Positions 36,033 through 45,070 of a DNA stretch of 64,000 nucleotides are shown here, piece by piece (the stretch's first letter is position 1; each line of letters opens with the position of its first letter). This stretch comes from Paenibacillus macerans (GTDB lineage Bacteria > Bacillota > Bacilli > Paenibacillales > Paenibacillaceae). The stretch is from the NCBI RefSeq assembly GCF_023715465.1, contig NZ_JAMBOE010000011.1, forward strand, positions 152,296 to 216,295, in the 5' to 3' direction. Both the position numbers and the translations under genes were made by a program. The notes below the pieces were generated by a model. The model saw only the letters and a list, made by a program, of their open reading frames with translations, did not search any database and was not told the origin of the DNA.

Positions 36033-36791
36033 TCAAACCGAGATCAGTTCGATCGACCGCTTGCCCAGCTCGCCTAAAACCGCTTCATCCGGCCGGTAAT
36101 CGGTGATGATCGTATGTAGCCGCTCGGTCGGAGCCACATGGGCAAAAGACTGCTGTCCAAATTTGCTGGCATCGGCCAGCAGCACAACCTCGTCCGCGAT
36201 ATCGATCATTTTCCGCTTGACCATCGCCTGCAGCTCGTTCGACTCGCTGATCCCGCGTTCAAGATGGAATCCTTTGCACGATAAAAACAGCTTATCGACA
36301 TGATACGCATCCAGCGAGCGCTCGGCGAGCGGCCCCACCCAGGACATCGAGCGCCGCGCCATCTGCCCTCCTGTGGAGATGACCTCGATCTGCTCCTTGT
36401 TCCCCAGTTCGGCGGCCACCTTCAGCGAATTGGTCAGCACGGTCAGCGGCATATCCGGTAAACCGGCCGCCATATACCAGGCCGTCGTGCTCGCATCAAG
36501 CAAAATCCGGTCCCGGGGCTGAATCCGCTTCACCGCTTCGCGGGCGATTCTTTTTTTCTCCTCCGCCTGCATGACCTCGCGTTCGAAGTACGGCGTTTCC
36601 GGCTGGTGGCCCTGCACGCTGACTGCGCCGCCGTGGGAGCGGAGCAGCCGCCCCGCGCTTTCCAGCCGGTCCAGGTCCCGCCGGATCGTCTCCTCGGTCA
36701 CCTGGCACAGCTCGCTCAGCTCCGACACCCGTATGCTGCCGCGTTCGTTGACGAGGCGGACGATTTTTTCATATCTCTCCGCAACTAACAT
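36033..36791 (-). CDS. DeoR family regulator, possibly of lutABC
   Basis: A 252-residue DeoR/GlpR protein with the helix-turn-helix signature VTEETIRRDLDRLESAG followed by HGGAV, and a sugar-phosphate sensing domain (LDASTTAWYMAAGLPD, ISESNELQAMVKRKM). The ATG at 36791 has AGGAGG six bases upstream, whereas the one two codons earlier abuts it. It lies directly upstream of lutA, so the two may be cotranscribed, and downstream of rhaEW. It is related to, but clearly different from, the DeoR protein at 32033; which one is the true rhamnose regulator cannot be decided here. Confidence 0.88.
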   Translation of the reverse strand: MLVAERYEKIVRLVNERGSIRVSELSELCQVTEETIRRDLDRLESAGRLLRSHGGAVSVQGHQPETPYFEREVMQAEEKKRIAREAVKRIQPRDRILLDASTTAWYMAAGLPDMPLTVLTNSLKVAAELGNKEQIEVISTGGQMARRSMSWVGPLAERSLDAYHVDKLFLSCKGFHLERGISESNELQAMVKRKMIDIADEVVLLADASKFGQQSFAHVAPTERLHTIITDYRPDEAVLGELGKRSIELISV

Positions 36792-36864
36792 CTGCATCCT
36801 CCTGCCATATCCTTTCTAGTTGAACGATTTGAAAATAACGTGAGGTGCTGCCTGAGCCCCTCCG

Positions 36865-37080
36865 TGAACCCCCTCATAAAAATAGGGGAATTTTATGCCC
36901 TTATTTTCCGGAATGAAGCAGCCTATCACCAATAGCGGAATTTTATGTCCTTATTTTCCCATGAACGGTGGGAGAAACGGCTATTTTCCGGCGATATAAG
37001 AAAATAGCGGTAAAAAATTCCTCTATTTTACTCAAAATGAGAATACCGCTGAAATAACGCCGTTTTTTGTCTTTATTTTA
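36865..37080. repeat. Interspersed repeat family A, copy 3 (inverted)
   Basis: Read on the minus strand it matches copies 1 and 2, including CACCGTTCATGGGAAAATAAGG and the ATAAAATTCCGCT units. It fills the gap between rhaEW and the DeoR gene. Confidence 0.7.
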
Positions 37081-37156
37081 TCACCTACAGAAAGAACGTC
37101 CCCATGCTCACGTTTATTTCAGGAACTATCTACTAGTCTTCATATTAGCAAACAAA

Positions 37157-39238
37157 TTAGCGAACAAAAGCCGCCGGAACCCCGCCGTCGATCGTCAGCA
37201 TGCTGCCGGTCGTTTTGGCCGCTTTGGACGAAGCGAAAAACGCAACGCCTTCGGCGATGTCGCGCGGATAAATGTTGACAAGCAGCGTTGTCCGCTTGCG
37301 GTAGTACTCTTCCAATTGATCCGGCTCGATGCCGTAAGCGGCGGCCCGCTCATTGCGCCAACCCGAGTTCCAGATCGCCGAGCCCTGCAAAATTGCATCC
37401 GGCAAAATCGTGTTGACACGGATGCCGAGCTCCCCGCCCTCGGCCGCGATGCAGCGGGCCAAATGGGCTTCCAGCGCTTTGGCGGAGCTGTAGGCGGTAA
37501 CGTTTTTCCCCGCATACACCGAGTTTTTCGAGCCGATGAACACCATGCTGCCGCCGGTATTTTGCTCCTTCATCAGCTTGAACGCTTCACGCGCCACGAG
37601 AAAATACCCCGTGCCAAGTACGGAAATATTCAAATTCCATTCCTTCAGCGACGTCTCCGTAAACGGGCTGGAGGTGGCGAGTCCGGCGTTGTTGACGATG
37701 ATGTCGACGCCCCCGTAGGCAAGCGCCGCCTCGGCATAAGCCGCCGCCACCTGCTCTTCCTGGGTCACGTCCATTTTGGCCGCCAGCGCCCGGTTTTCCC
37801 CGTATTTGGCGTTGATTTCGGCGGCCACTTTTTGCGCGCCTTCCAGGTTGAGGTCCGCGAGCACAACATGAGCGCCTTCTTCGACCAAACGCCGTGCCGT
37901 TTCGCTGCCGATACCGCCGGCTCCTCCGGTAATAAAAGCGACCTTGCGGGAGAATTCCGCTTCTGCGGGCGCAAGCGACAATTTGTACAGCTCCAGCGGC
38001 CAGTACTCCACGTTATAGGACTCGTTTTCGCTAAGCGACACGAATCGGCCGAGTGCGGTCGCCCCTTTCATCACCGCGATCGCCCGGTGGTACAAAGCGC
38101 CGCTCAGTTTGGAGTTGGTCCAGCTTTTGCCGGTGTTCAGCATCCCGAGGCCGGGGATCAGAATCACACGGGGAGCCGCGTCGAACATCACGTCGCTTGC
38201 CTGCTTATTGCGCTCGAAATAAGCCTGATACTGCTGCTTATAGGCGGCGATGCCGTCCTTTAATTTGTTCTTCAGCCCGTCGATGTCACCCGCGTCCGGC
38301 GTCCAGTCGACGAACAAGGGCACCATCTTGGTGTGCACCAGGTGATCCGGGCAGGCGGCGCCGATTTGCGACAGCTGCGCGGCCTCACGGCTGCCGGCGA
38401 ATTCCAGCACGTCTGCTTCGTCATCAAACGTGACGATCACCGGCTTGTCGCCGCTCGCCAGCCCTCTAACCAGCGGCATAACCGCCGCCGCGATCTGTTT
38501 ACGCTGCTCCGCCGGAAGCGGCTCGGCCTTAGCTCCACCGAACACGCGGCCTTCTGCGGTCTGCGCCTGAATCTTCGCTTCGATGTAACGCTCCGCTTCA
38601 TTGATGATCGCGATCGTTTTGGCGTAGCAGGCTTCCGGCGTATCGCCCCAGGTCACAAGCCCGTGTTTCTCCATCAGCACCAGCTCCGCCTCAGGATTGG
38701 CCAGCACGCCTTCGGCGATCATCTTGGACAATGTGAAGCCCGGCCGGATATAAGGCACCCAGACAAAACGGTCGCCGTAAATTTCCCGGGCAATCTCTTT
38801 GCCGTTATGGGCGCAGCATAAGCTGATGATCGCGTCCGGGTGGGTGTGGTCCACATGCTTAAACGGCAAAAAAGCGTGCAGCAGCGTCTCGATCGACGCG
38901 CGCGGATGTTTGGCGTCGATCATGCAGTTCGCCAGGTAAGCGACCATCTCCTCATCGGACATCTCCTCCCGCTCGAACAACGGACGAATATCGTCCATGC
39001 GCAGGCCGGTGAAGTTCCCCGCCTTCATCGTCGCCAGATCGGAGCCGCTGCCCTTCACCCACATCACTTCGACATCACGCCCGCGAAAATCTTGTTCGAT
39101 TGTTTTGCTCGACGTGTTGCCTCCGCCCCAGTTGCACACCCGGCGGTCCGCGCCCAACAGGTTGGAACGGTACACCAGCTCATCAAGTCCGGGAGTTAAT
39201 GCTGCTGCTTTGGATGAATCCCATAAGTTCTGAACCAT
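37157..39238 (-). CDS. rhaEW: Bifunctional rhamnulose-1-phosphate aldolase / lactaldehyde dehydrogenase
   Basis: A 693-residue fusion. Residues 1-410 are a class II aldolase (metal ligands in HVDHTHPDAIISL, and LVLMEKHGLVTWGD); residues 430-693 are a short-chain dehydrogenase (VAFITGGAGGIGSETARRL, NNAG, and YSSAKALEAHLARC with the catalytic Tyr and Lys). This is the architecture of Bacillus RhaEW (YuxG), which cleaves L-rhamnulose-1-phosphate and oxidises the released L-lactaldehyde to L-lactate. GGAGGTAAAG precedes the start. The lactate made could be used by the adjacent lutABC. It coexists with a stand-alone rhaD. A cre-like site lies upstream. Confidence 0.95.
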   Translation of the reverse strand: MVQNLWDSSKAAALTPGLDELVYRSNLLGADRRVCNWGGGNTSSKTIEQDFRGRDVEVMWVKGSGSDLATMKAGNFTGLRMDDIRPLFEREEMSDEEMVAYLANCMIDAKHPRASIETLLHAFLPFKHVDHTHPDAIISLCCAHNGKEIAREIYGDRFVWVPYIRPGFTLSKMIAEGVLANPEAELVLMEKHGLVTWGDTPEACYAKTIAIINEAERYIEAKIQAQTAEGRVFGGAKAEPLPAEQRKQIAAAVMPLVRGLASGDKPVIVTFDDEADVLEFAGSREAAQLSQIGAACPDHLVHTKMVPLFVDWTPDAGDIDGLKNKLKDGIAAYKQQYQAYFERNKQASDVMFDAAPRVILIPGLGMLNTGKSWTNSKLSGALYHRAIAVMKGATALGRFVSLSENESYNVEYWPLELYKLSLAPAEAEFSRKVAFITGGAGGIGSETARRLVEEGAHVVLADLNLEGAQKVAAEINAKYGENRALAAKMDVTQEEQVAAAYAEAALAYGGVDIIVNNAGLATSSPFTETSLKEWNLNISVLGTGYFLVAREAFKLMKEQNTGGSMVFIGSKNSVYAGKNVTAYSSAKALEAHLARCIAAEGGELGIRVNTILPDAILQGSAIWNSGWRNERAAAYGIEPDQLEEYYRKRTTLLVNIYPRDIAEGVAFFASSKAAKTTGSMLTIDGGVPAAFVR

Positions 39239-39278
39239 GTTTTTTCTTTACCTCCATTTTTGAATGTTTATTTTTTTC

Positions 39279-39291
39279 TTTATTTTTGTTT
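39279..39291. promoter_or_regulatory. Candidate DeoR-type operator upstream of rhaEW
   Basis: TTTATTTTTGTTT is identical to the 13-mer upstream of rhaB (31915-31927). Confidence 0.35.
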
Positions 39292-39324
39292 GTTTTAATT
39301 TTAAATCATTTGTTTGGTTTTGGA

Positions 39325-39337
39325 TATAGCGCTTTCA
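39325..39337. promoter_or_regulatory. cre-like catabolite repression site of rhaEW
   Basis: On the minus strand TGAAAGCGCTATA agrees with the CcpA cre consensus at all but the last positions; it lies 87 bases before the rhaEW ATG. Confidence 0.5.
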
Positions 39338-39349
39338 AAAAAAATAAAA

Positions 39350-39380
39350 AAATCCTCCGTTCCCTTAAACGGAAGATTTT
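39350..39380 (-). terminator. Terminator between the fucose genes and rhaEW
   Basis: AAATCCTCCGT pairs with ACGGAAGATTT (one mismatch); on the minus strand seven T follow. Confidence 0.65.
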
Positions 39381-39419
39381 CGAATCGGCCTGCCGATAAC
39401 CGTAACAAAGTTCAGTTGC

Positions 39420-39915
39420 CCTACCGCCTGATTGGAAAAAATCCAATAGATTTCGCTCAAAGCGCCCGTTTTTCACCGTGCCAAGCCGATTTCTATCACT
39501 GGCGTTGCATTAACGCTTACACAAAATCTCTGGTACACCTTGCGCGCTATTCCATTTGAGATCACGCCAGAAATCTAACGGTTGTATCAGTCACTATTTT
39601 GCAAAAAAAGGCTCTTTCTAAATTTTAACGGTTGTGAGCGCTGTTATCTGATCAAATCTGAGCCCAAATAGTCGGGTTTTAGCTAAATAAGCGCTATGGC
39701 AACCGTTAGAATTTGAAAACGGTGATATTGGAGCAAATAGCGGCTGTGGCAACCGTTAGAATGTGGTGGCGAGAAAATGTATCTTGTCGGATTTAATGCA
39801 ACGCTAGTGCGATTCTATTGGAAACATCCAATATAGCCGTTGTATTTGCCGGTATTTTTTCAATTCTATTGGATATTTCCAATCAGAACGTTGCGTTGCA
39901 CCCAGACCGCAGGAA
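39420..39915. repeat. Repeat family C copy split by an inserted element
   Basis: The flanks 39428-39496 and 39810-39890 together align with the intact family C copy at 20937-21110; the stretch between is the MITE-like element. There is no gene in 39239-39947. Confidence 0.75.
39497..39809. mobile_element. MITE-like 313-bp element with 17-bp inverted terminal repeats
   Basis: The ends CACTGGCGTTGCATTAA (39497-39513) and, inverted, CACTAGCGTTGCATTAA (39793-39809) match at 16 of 17 positions. It is flanked by CGATTTCTAT and CGATTCTAT, an approximate 9-base target duplication, and it interrupts a family C repeat whose intact form is at 20905-21150. It has no coding capacity; the inside carries repeated AACCGTTAGAA/AACGGTTG boxes. 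The parent transposase family cannot be named from the ends. Confidence 0.8.
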
Positions 39916-39947
39916 TCAGCTATCTGGCTAGAGCAGCCTCTGAGGCA

Positions 39948-40391
39948 CTAAGGCGTCTGAATGACGACACCTTTCTTTAATATCACGTTGGCATACAGCG
40001 CTTTTTCCCCGGTGGATACGATGGCGTAGGCCTGTTTGGCCCTTTCGTAAAAAGCGAAACGCTCGACCTCCTCAAAAGGGTCGTTGTCGTCCAGCGGATG
40101 GTACCGGCTTACGATTTCCCGGTATTTGTCGCGGATCGGCGTTTCCACCGCTTCCCCCGGCGTCACCGCCATCAAGGACACGGGCCGGTCGACGTACACA
40201 TCGAGGGGAAACAGCGGCAGGATCGCCTCCAGCAGTTCGGGGACTCCGTGCCCGTCGCAGCGGACCAAACGCTGGCCATGGCTGGCCGCCGGAAAATTGC
40301 CGTCGGCGATGACGATTTCGTCCGAATGCCCCATCTCCATCAAAATTTTGATCAAATCCGGCGTGATCAAGCCGGAAATTCCTTTTAACAT
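39948..40391 (-). CDS. fucU: L-fucose mutarotase (RbsD/FucU family)
   Basis: A 147-residue RbsD/FucU protein that interconverts the anomers of L-fucose. The active-site region is visible in MLKGISGLITPDLIKILMEM followed by GHSDEIVIADGNFP, with the catalytic His in MGHSDE, and the C-terminal YANVILKKGVV. The start at 40391 has GGGAGG seven bases upstream. It follows the fuculokinase gene and closes the fucose operon. As no rhaM is seen, it might also serve rhamnose, but that is a guess. Confidence 0.92.
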   Translation of the reverse strand: MLKGISGLITPDLIKILMEMGHSDEIVIADGNFPAASHGQRLVRCDGHGVPELLEAILPLFPLDVYVDRPVSLMAVTPGEAVETPIRDKYREIVSRYHPLDDNDPFEEVERFAFYERAKQAYAIVSTGEKALYANVILKKGVVIQTP

Positions 40392-40438
40392 ACACCGGCC
40401 TCCCAAATTTTTTTATAGTAAGTAAACGAACCGCCAAC

Positions 40439-42016
40439 CTAGCTGCCGGAACGGGAACGGCTGCCGATCGGGGAAGCGGTAAGCCGCAGATATCGCTCAT
40501 AGGCTACCGTCCATTCCGCTCGGCGTTCCGGGCTGCCCGGCTCGAAAATTTGCAGCGGGAACGACGACTTCACCAGTTCCAGCCCTTCCCGCATATCCTT
40601 GATCCGGCCGGCGGCTCTGAACTGTACAAGCAGATTGCCGATCGCACTGGCCTCCACCGGTCCGGCCCAGACCGGGCGTCTGATGGCATCGGCCGTAAAG
40701 CGGCACAGCAGCTCGTTCTGAACACCGCCGCCCACCATGTGCAGGCCGGCAAAACGCGAACCGGTCACCGCTTCGGCCTGCTCCAGCACCTGCCGGTAGC
40801 ACAGCGCCAGGCTTTCCAGGATGCAGCGAACCGTGCTGCCGATCGAATCCGGCTCCGGCTGGCCGGTCTCCCGGCAGAAGCTGCGAATTTCCCCCGGCAT
40901 ATCCGCAGGATTCATAAAGCGCAGATCATCCGGATCGATCAAGGAACGCAGCGGCTCGGCCTCCTCCGCCAGATTGACGAGTTCGGCAAACGCGAAGCTA
41001 TCGCCTCCCTGCTCCCATTTGCGCTTGCATTCCTGCAAAATCCACAGCCCCATGATGTTTTTCAGCAGATGGAAGCTTCCGTCCACACCGCCTTCATTGG
41101 AAAATTGCTGCTCGAACACCGCCGGCGTGAGCAAAGGCCCGGACATCTGTGTGCCGAGCAGCGACCATGTGCCGCTGACCAGATAAGCGAAGGATGAGGT
41201 CGCCGCCGGCACAGCCGCCGCGGCCGATTCCGTATCATGCGAAGCGACGGCGACCACTTTGATCGGCGGCACGCCCAGCTCCGCACAAACCTCGGCGGTC
41301 AATTCGCCGATCACGGTCCCTGGCGGCACCGGTTCCGGAAAAATCTTTCCTGGCAGGCCAAGCTCCTCCATCAACTGCCGGTTCCACGCGCCCCGTCCCG
41401 GGTCGTACAGCCCGGTGGTGGTCGCCATCGAAAATTCGCAGGACCGTTTTCCGGTGAGAAAGTAGTTCAGCAAATCAGGTGTCAGCAGCAAGGTTTCGGC
41501 GATGTCCAGTTTGGGGGAAGCGGATTTTTTCATCGCGTAAAGTTGATATATCGTATTAAAGGGCATAAACTGCAGCCCGCTCTCGCGAAACAGCCGCTCC
41601 GGACCGGCCAAGGCGAATACTTCCTCCACCAGTCCTTCGGTCTGCCGATCCCGGTAATGGTACGGGATGCCCAGCAGTTCGCCGTTTTGGTCAAGGAGTC
41701 CGAAATCAACGCCCCAGGTATCGATGCCGCAGCTTTCCGGTTGAAAGCCAGCCTGAAAAGCTTGGCGAATCCCGTTTTTGATTTCCTGCAGCAGCATCGG
41801 CGTATCCCAATGCAAATGGCTGCCGATTTGGACCGGGACGTTCGGAAAACGGTGGACTTCCGTAATTTTGAGCTTGCCTTGGCCTTGAGCGCCCTCCGCA
41901 ACAATCTCGCCTATAATGGCGCGGCCGCTGCCCGCTCCCAAATCAAACGCCAAAACGCACGGAAATGGAAGTCGCCGTTCGCTCACGTTCATAGACATGG
42001 AGATGGACTTGGACAT
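40439..42016 (-). CDS. FGGY kinase, probable L-fuculokinase (RhaB-related)
   Basis: A 525-residue FGGY kinase. VLAFDLGAGSGRAIIGEI is the phosphate-binding start, SCGIDTWGVDFGLLDQNGEL and LHMVGGGVQNELLCRFTADA match the rhamnulokinase group. By sequence it is closer to RhaB than to the E. coli FucK type, but it lies between fucA and fucU, so phosphorylation of L-fuculose is the more likely task. AAGGTG stands nine bases before the ATG. The first 15 residues are a variable tail. A second, bona fide rhaB exists at 30355. Confidence 0.88.
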   Translation of the reverse strand: MSKSISMSMNVSERRLPFPCVLAFDLGAGSGRAIIGEIVAEGAQGQGKLKITEVHRFPNVPVQIGSHLHWDTPMLLQEIKNGIRQAFQAGFQPESCGIDTWGVDFGLLDQNGELLGIPYHYRDRQTEGLVEEVFALAGPERLFRESGLQFMPFNTIYQLYAMKKSASPKLDIAETLLLTPDLLNYFLTGKRSCEFSMATTTGLYDPGRGAWNRQLMEELGLPGKIFPEPVPPGTVIGELTAEVCAELGVPPIKVVAVASHDTESAAAAVPAATSSFAYLVSGTWSLLGTQMSGPLLTPAVFEQQFSNEGGVDGSFHLLKNIMGLWILQECKRKWEQGGDSFAFAELVNLAEEAEPLRSLIDPDDLRFMNPADMPGEIRSFCRETGQPEPDSIGSTVRCILESLALCYRQVLEQAEAVTGSRFAGLHMVGGGVQNELLCRFTADAIRRPVWAGPVEASAIGNLLVQFRAAGRIKDMREGLELVKSSFPLQIFEPGSPERRAEWTVAYERYLRLTASPIGSRSRSGS

Positions 42017-42033
42017 GCTTAACGCACCTTCCG

Positions 42034-42702
42034 TTATTTCATTTTTTGGAGCAGCTGAATCCGGTAATCCTCGCTCTCCAGCGATGCGATATCGGCCACC
42101 TCCTGAACGGTCAGCGGCACCGGCTTTCCCGCCGCCCGGGCGCTTAAATAAATCTTCGCGCTCTCCTCGACAACCTGGGTCCGATAATACGCCTCGCGAA
42201 GATTCCGGCCGGTCGTCACGAGCCCGTGGTTGCCCAGCAAAATCGAGCTTGCCTCGTTGACTTTGGCCGCCACGGCGTTCGCAAGCACATCGGTCGTCGG
42301 AATCAGGTACGGAATATACGCCGTCCGTCCGACGAGCGCGGCCTGATCCGGAAACATGATCGGCAGCTCACGCTCAATCAGCGTAAAAGCGATACAATTG
42401 GGCGGATGGGTGTGAACCATGGCGCCGATATCGGGCTTTTGCCGGTATCCGTACAAATGCATCAGCACTTCCGATGACGGGCGCAGCCCGATATCCGTCA
42501 CCTGTCCCGTCGGAATGTCCACCTCGATCCACTGCTCCGGCTCGATCTCCTCAAGGGCAAAACCGCTCGGCGACAAGTACATTTTTTTGCCCGCCCGGGC
42601 GCTGATATTGCCTCCCGGCCCCACGACCAGCCCGTTTTCCACGATTTTTCGAGCGTATTTGCATAGTTCCTGCCGTATGTCTCTGGCGTTATCCTGATCC
42701 AT
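42034..42702 (-). CDS. fucA: L-fuculose-1-phosphate aldolase (class II)
   Basis: A 222-residue class II aldolase that splits L-fuculose-1-phosphate into dihydroxyacetone phosphate and L-lactaldehyde. Marks are GPGGNISARAGKKMYLSPSG, RPSSEVLMHLYGYR, the zinc ligands in AMVHTHPPNC and LLGNHGLVTTG. The position beside fucI and a kinase favours fuculose phosphate over ribulose phosphate, although the family is broad. AAAAGGAG lies upstream. It precedes the kinase gene by 17 bases. Confidence 0.88.
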   Translation of the reverse strand: MDQDNARDIRQELCKYARKIVENGLVVGPGGNISARAGKKMYLSPSGFALEEIEPEQWIEVDIPTGQVTDIGLRPSSEVLMHLYGYRQKPDIGAMVHTHPPNCIAFTLIERELPIMFPDQAALVGRTAYIPYLIPTTDVLANAVAAKVNEASSILLGNHGLVTTGRNLREAYYRTQVVEESAKIYLSARAAGKPVPLTVQEVADIASLESEDYRIQLLQKMK

Positions 42703-42744
42703 TTTTGCAATTCTCCTTTTGGGCTTAATGAGTTGATTTTATCG

Positions 42745-42900
42745 GTCGAGTTGGACTTTTTGTCCTTTTCACGTGGACTTTTGGCGAAAATGTCTTTCAA
42801 AAGGTGGACACTTCGAAATCAGAAATGTAATGTCCTCATTTGAAAAGACATTTTTGCATTTTGTCCTCTGTAAGATTACATTATTGGCCCTTCCCGCCAT
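42745..42900. repeat. Repeat family D copy 1 (TTTTTGCATTT)
   Basis: The gap between fucI and fucA contains a series of GGACTTTTTGTCC, GAAAATGTC and ACATTTTTGCATTTTGTCC segments, related to 45700-45890. Confidence 0.5.
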
Positions 42901-42921
42901 AAAGGACGTCCGCAGCGGTTT

Positions 42922-44712
42922 CTACTTATACAGTGGTCCAAACGCCGTGCAGGCGCGGAAATCGGCGCTTTCCGCGTCCTCGGTGCCGAACAGGCCCCAG
43001 GCGCGCGGGCGGAAGATTTTCTCCTTCGGCACGTTGTGCATGCTGACCGGGGTACGCAGGATCGACGCCAGCGTGATCAAGTCGGCGCCGATGTGCCCGT
43101 AGCTGATCACGCCGTGGTTGGCGCCCCAATGGTCCATGACGTCGTAGACGCTGGTGAACGCACCGCAGCTGGTCAAGATCGGGGCGAACCAGGTCGACGG
43201 CCAGGTCGGGTCGGTCCGCTGGTCCAGCGTATCGTGCACGTGCTCCGGCAGGTCGACCGAATAGCCTTCGGCGATTTGCAGCACCGGCCCAAGCCCTTTC
43301 ACCAGATTGAGCCGCGCCATCGTCATCGGCATGCCGCCGTGGGTCAAATAATCGGTCGAGAACCCGCCGCCGCGAAAATATTCCACCGAAGCCGGACGCC
43401 ACTGCGTCGCTTTCAGCATGCGCTGGACCTCTTCTTCACTGATCTCCCAGTACGGCTTGATCGCGGGAGCGCCGTCCTTCGCCTGTTCGCCGGTACCGTC
43501 CAGCGCCGCCGAACCTGAATTGATCAGATGCAAAATGCCGCCAGCCGCGCGGTCCTCCAGCTTATAGCCGGTCACCCGCTCCACGGAAGCCGGACTCCAG
43601 TACGTGCGCACATCGGCAAAAATTTGCGCCGTATGGGTCAGCAGGTATCCGAACAACATGCCAACGCCATTTAAGCTGTCGTTCTCCGTCGCCACGATGA
43701 ACGGCGATCTCGTTCCGTTCCAATCAAAGGAGGAATTTAACAGCGTCTCCATAAAATCACCGTTCGGAAAATGATCCGTCCACTGGCGCTGTCCCTGGAA
43801 CCCTGAGACGATCGCATGATGGCCTTGCGCTTCCTCTTCGAAGCCCAGTTCAGCCAAGCGCGGATTACCGATCATCAGATCGCGCGCGATCAACGTCAAT
43901 TTTACAACCGTTTCCCATTCCCGATCCTTGCGCTCCCGGGACGTTTGCAGATGCGCCGGGTTGTTGTCCGGCCCTTCCTGGCAGTTCTTTTTCACCCAGT
44001 CCAGCGCCCGCTTGTATTCCTCGGGGTCATAAATCTCCTCTGCGATCCGGCGCGTAAATTCGCTCATGTCAACGTATTCGTTCCGCATGCCCAGATATTC
44101 CTGAAAAAAAGCGTCGTTCACCATCGACCCGGTGATCCCCATCGACACCGATCCCATCGACAAATAGGCCTGGCCCTGCATTATCGCCGCCGCCAGCCCG
44201 CCGCGGGCAAAACGCAGCAGCTTCTCCTGCACGTCGGCCGGAATCCGGTCGTCGCCTTCGTCCTGCACGTCTTCCCCGTAAATGCCGAACGCCGGCAGCC
44301 CTTTTTGTGCGTGCGCGGACAAGACCGCCGCCAAATAGACCGCCCCCGGCCGCCCGGTGCCGTTAAAACCCCACACCGCCTTCGGAATCATCGGGTCGGT
44401 ATCCATTGTTTCTGTGCCGTAACACCAGCAAGGCGTCACCGTGATCGACAGGCCAACTTCGGCTTGCTTGAATTTTTTTGCCGCTGCCGCCGCTTCCGCT
44501 ACCCCGCCAATGCAGGTATCGGCAATGACGCATTCCACCGGCTGCCCGTTCGGATAACGCAGCTCGGCGCTGAACAGGCGGGCAACCGCCTTGGCCAGGT
44601 TCATCGTCTGTTCCTCGAGCGATTCGCGAACCCCCCGCCGTCTGCCGTCAATCGTCGGGCGAATGCCGATTTTCGGAAATCCGCTTTTCCATCTGTAATC
44701 GTTTTCAACCAT
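42922..44712 (-). CDS. fucI: L-fucose isomerase
   Basis: A 596-residue isomerase converting L-fucose to L-fuculose; E. coli FucI has 591 residues. Family stretches are PKIGIRPTIDGRRRGVRESL, the ADTCIGGVAEAAAAAKKF loop, VTPCWCYGTETMD, SMGSVSMGITGS and, near the C-terminus, VDLPEHVHDTLDQRTDPTWP with a catalytic His. It is the first gene of the fucose run and faces, across a 358-base gap, a shortened AraC-type gene at 45071. That gap contains a family C repeat fragment and no further gene. Confidence 0.95.
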   Translation of the reverse strand: MVENDYRWKSGFPKIGIRPTIDGRRRGVRESLEEQTMNLAKAVARLFSAELRYPNGQPVECVIADTCIGGVAEAAAAAKKFKQAEVGLSITVTPCWCYGTETMDTDPMIPKAVWGFNGTGRPGAVYLAAVLSAHAQKGLPAFGIYGEDVQDEGDDRIPADVQEKLLRFARGGLAAAIMQGQAYLSMGSVSMGITGSMVNDAFFQEYLGMRNEYVDMSEFTRRIAEEIYDPEEYKRALDWVKKNCQEGPDNNPAHLQTSRERKDREWETVVKLTLIARDLMIGNPRLAELGFEEEAQGHHAIVSGFQGQRQWTDHFPNGDFMETLLNSSFDWNGTRSPFIVATENDSLNGVGMLFGYLLTHTAQIFADVRTYWSPASVERVTGYKLEDRAAGGILHLINSGSAALDGTGEQAKDGAPAIKPYWEISEEEVQRMLKATQWRPASVEYFRGGGFSTDYLTHGGMPMTMARLNLVKGLGPVLQIAEGYSVDLPEHVHDTLDQRTDPTWPSTWFAPILTSCGAFTSVYDVMDHWGANHGVISYGHIGADLITLASILRTPVSMHNVPKEKIFRPRAWGLFGTEDAESADFRACTAFGPLYK

Positions 44713-44854
44713 ACCCGTCCTGCCTCCTTGACCTTGGAATATGGTCCCATTTTAAAATGAATTAACCAACTTCGAGAACCTACTATATTGCCCTATTCGC
44801 AGCGCAAAACCGCAAAAAAGTGAACCTCTCCCACAAACCTGCCCCATCCGACCG

Positions 44855-44935
44855 GCATAGATTCCAATCAAACCGCTGCATCCCCACTTCACTTCTGATT
44901 CCATTGGAAATTTCCAATCAGAACGCCAGGCCAGG
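44855..44935. repeat. Repeat family C, partial copy
   Basis: Contains TTCCATTGGAAATTTCCAATCAGAACG, matching the end of the copy at 39868-39895. Confidence 0.6.
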
Positions 44936-45070
44936 CAGGCCGCGAAAACCTGGAACCGCCCCCGATCATATCGGCTTGTTGAAATGAAGCCTACGGTCCA
45001 GCTTTTTTCCAACCTCACCCGCTTGGGATATAATAGGAGCATCCATCCGATCGTGGGGAGGAACCCTAGC

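Noticed and set aside
39497..39809. The inserted element as a complete insertion sequence
   Set aside because: At 313 bp there is no room for a transposase and no frame of note; only a non-autonomous element fits.
40439..42016. Second rhamnulokinase as the primary call
   Set aside because: Sequence alone would allow it, but a true rhaB exists with rhaA and this gene lies inside the fucose run; fuculokinase was preferred, with the doubt stated.
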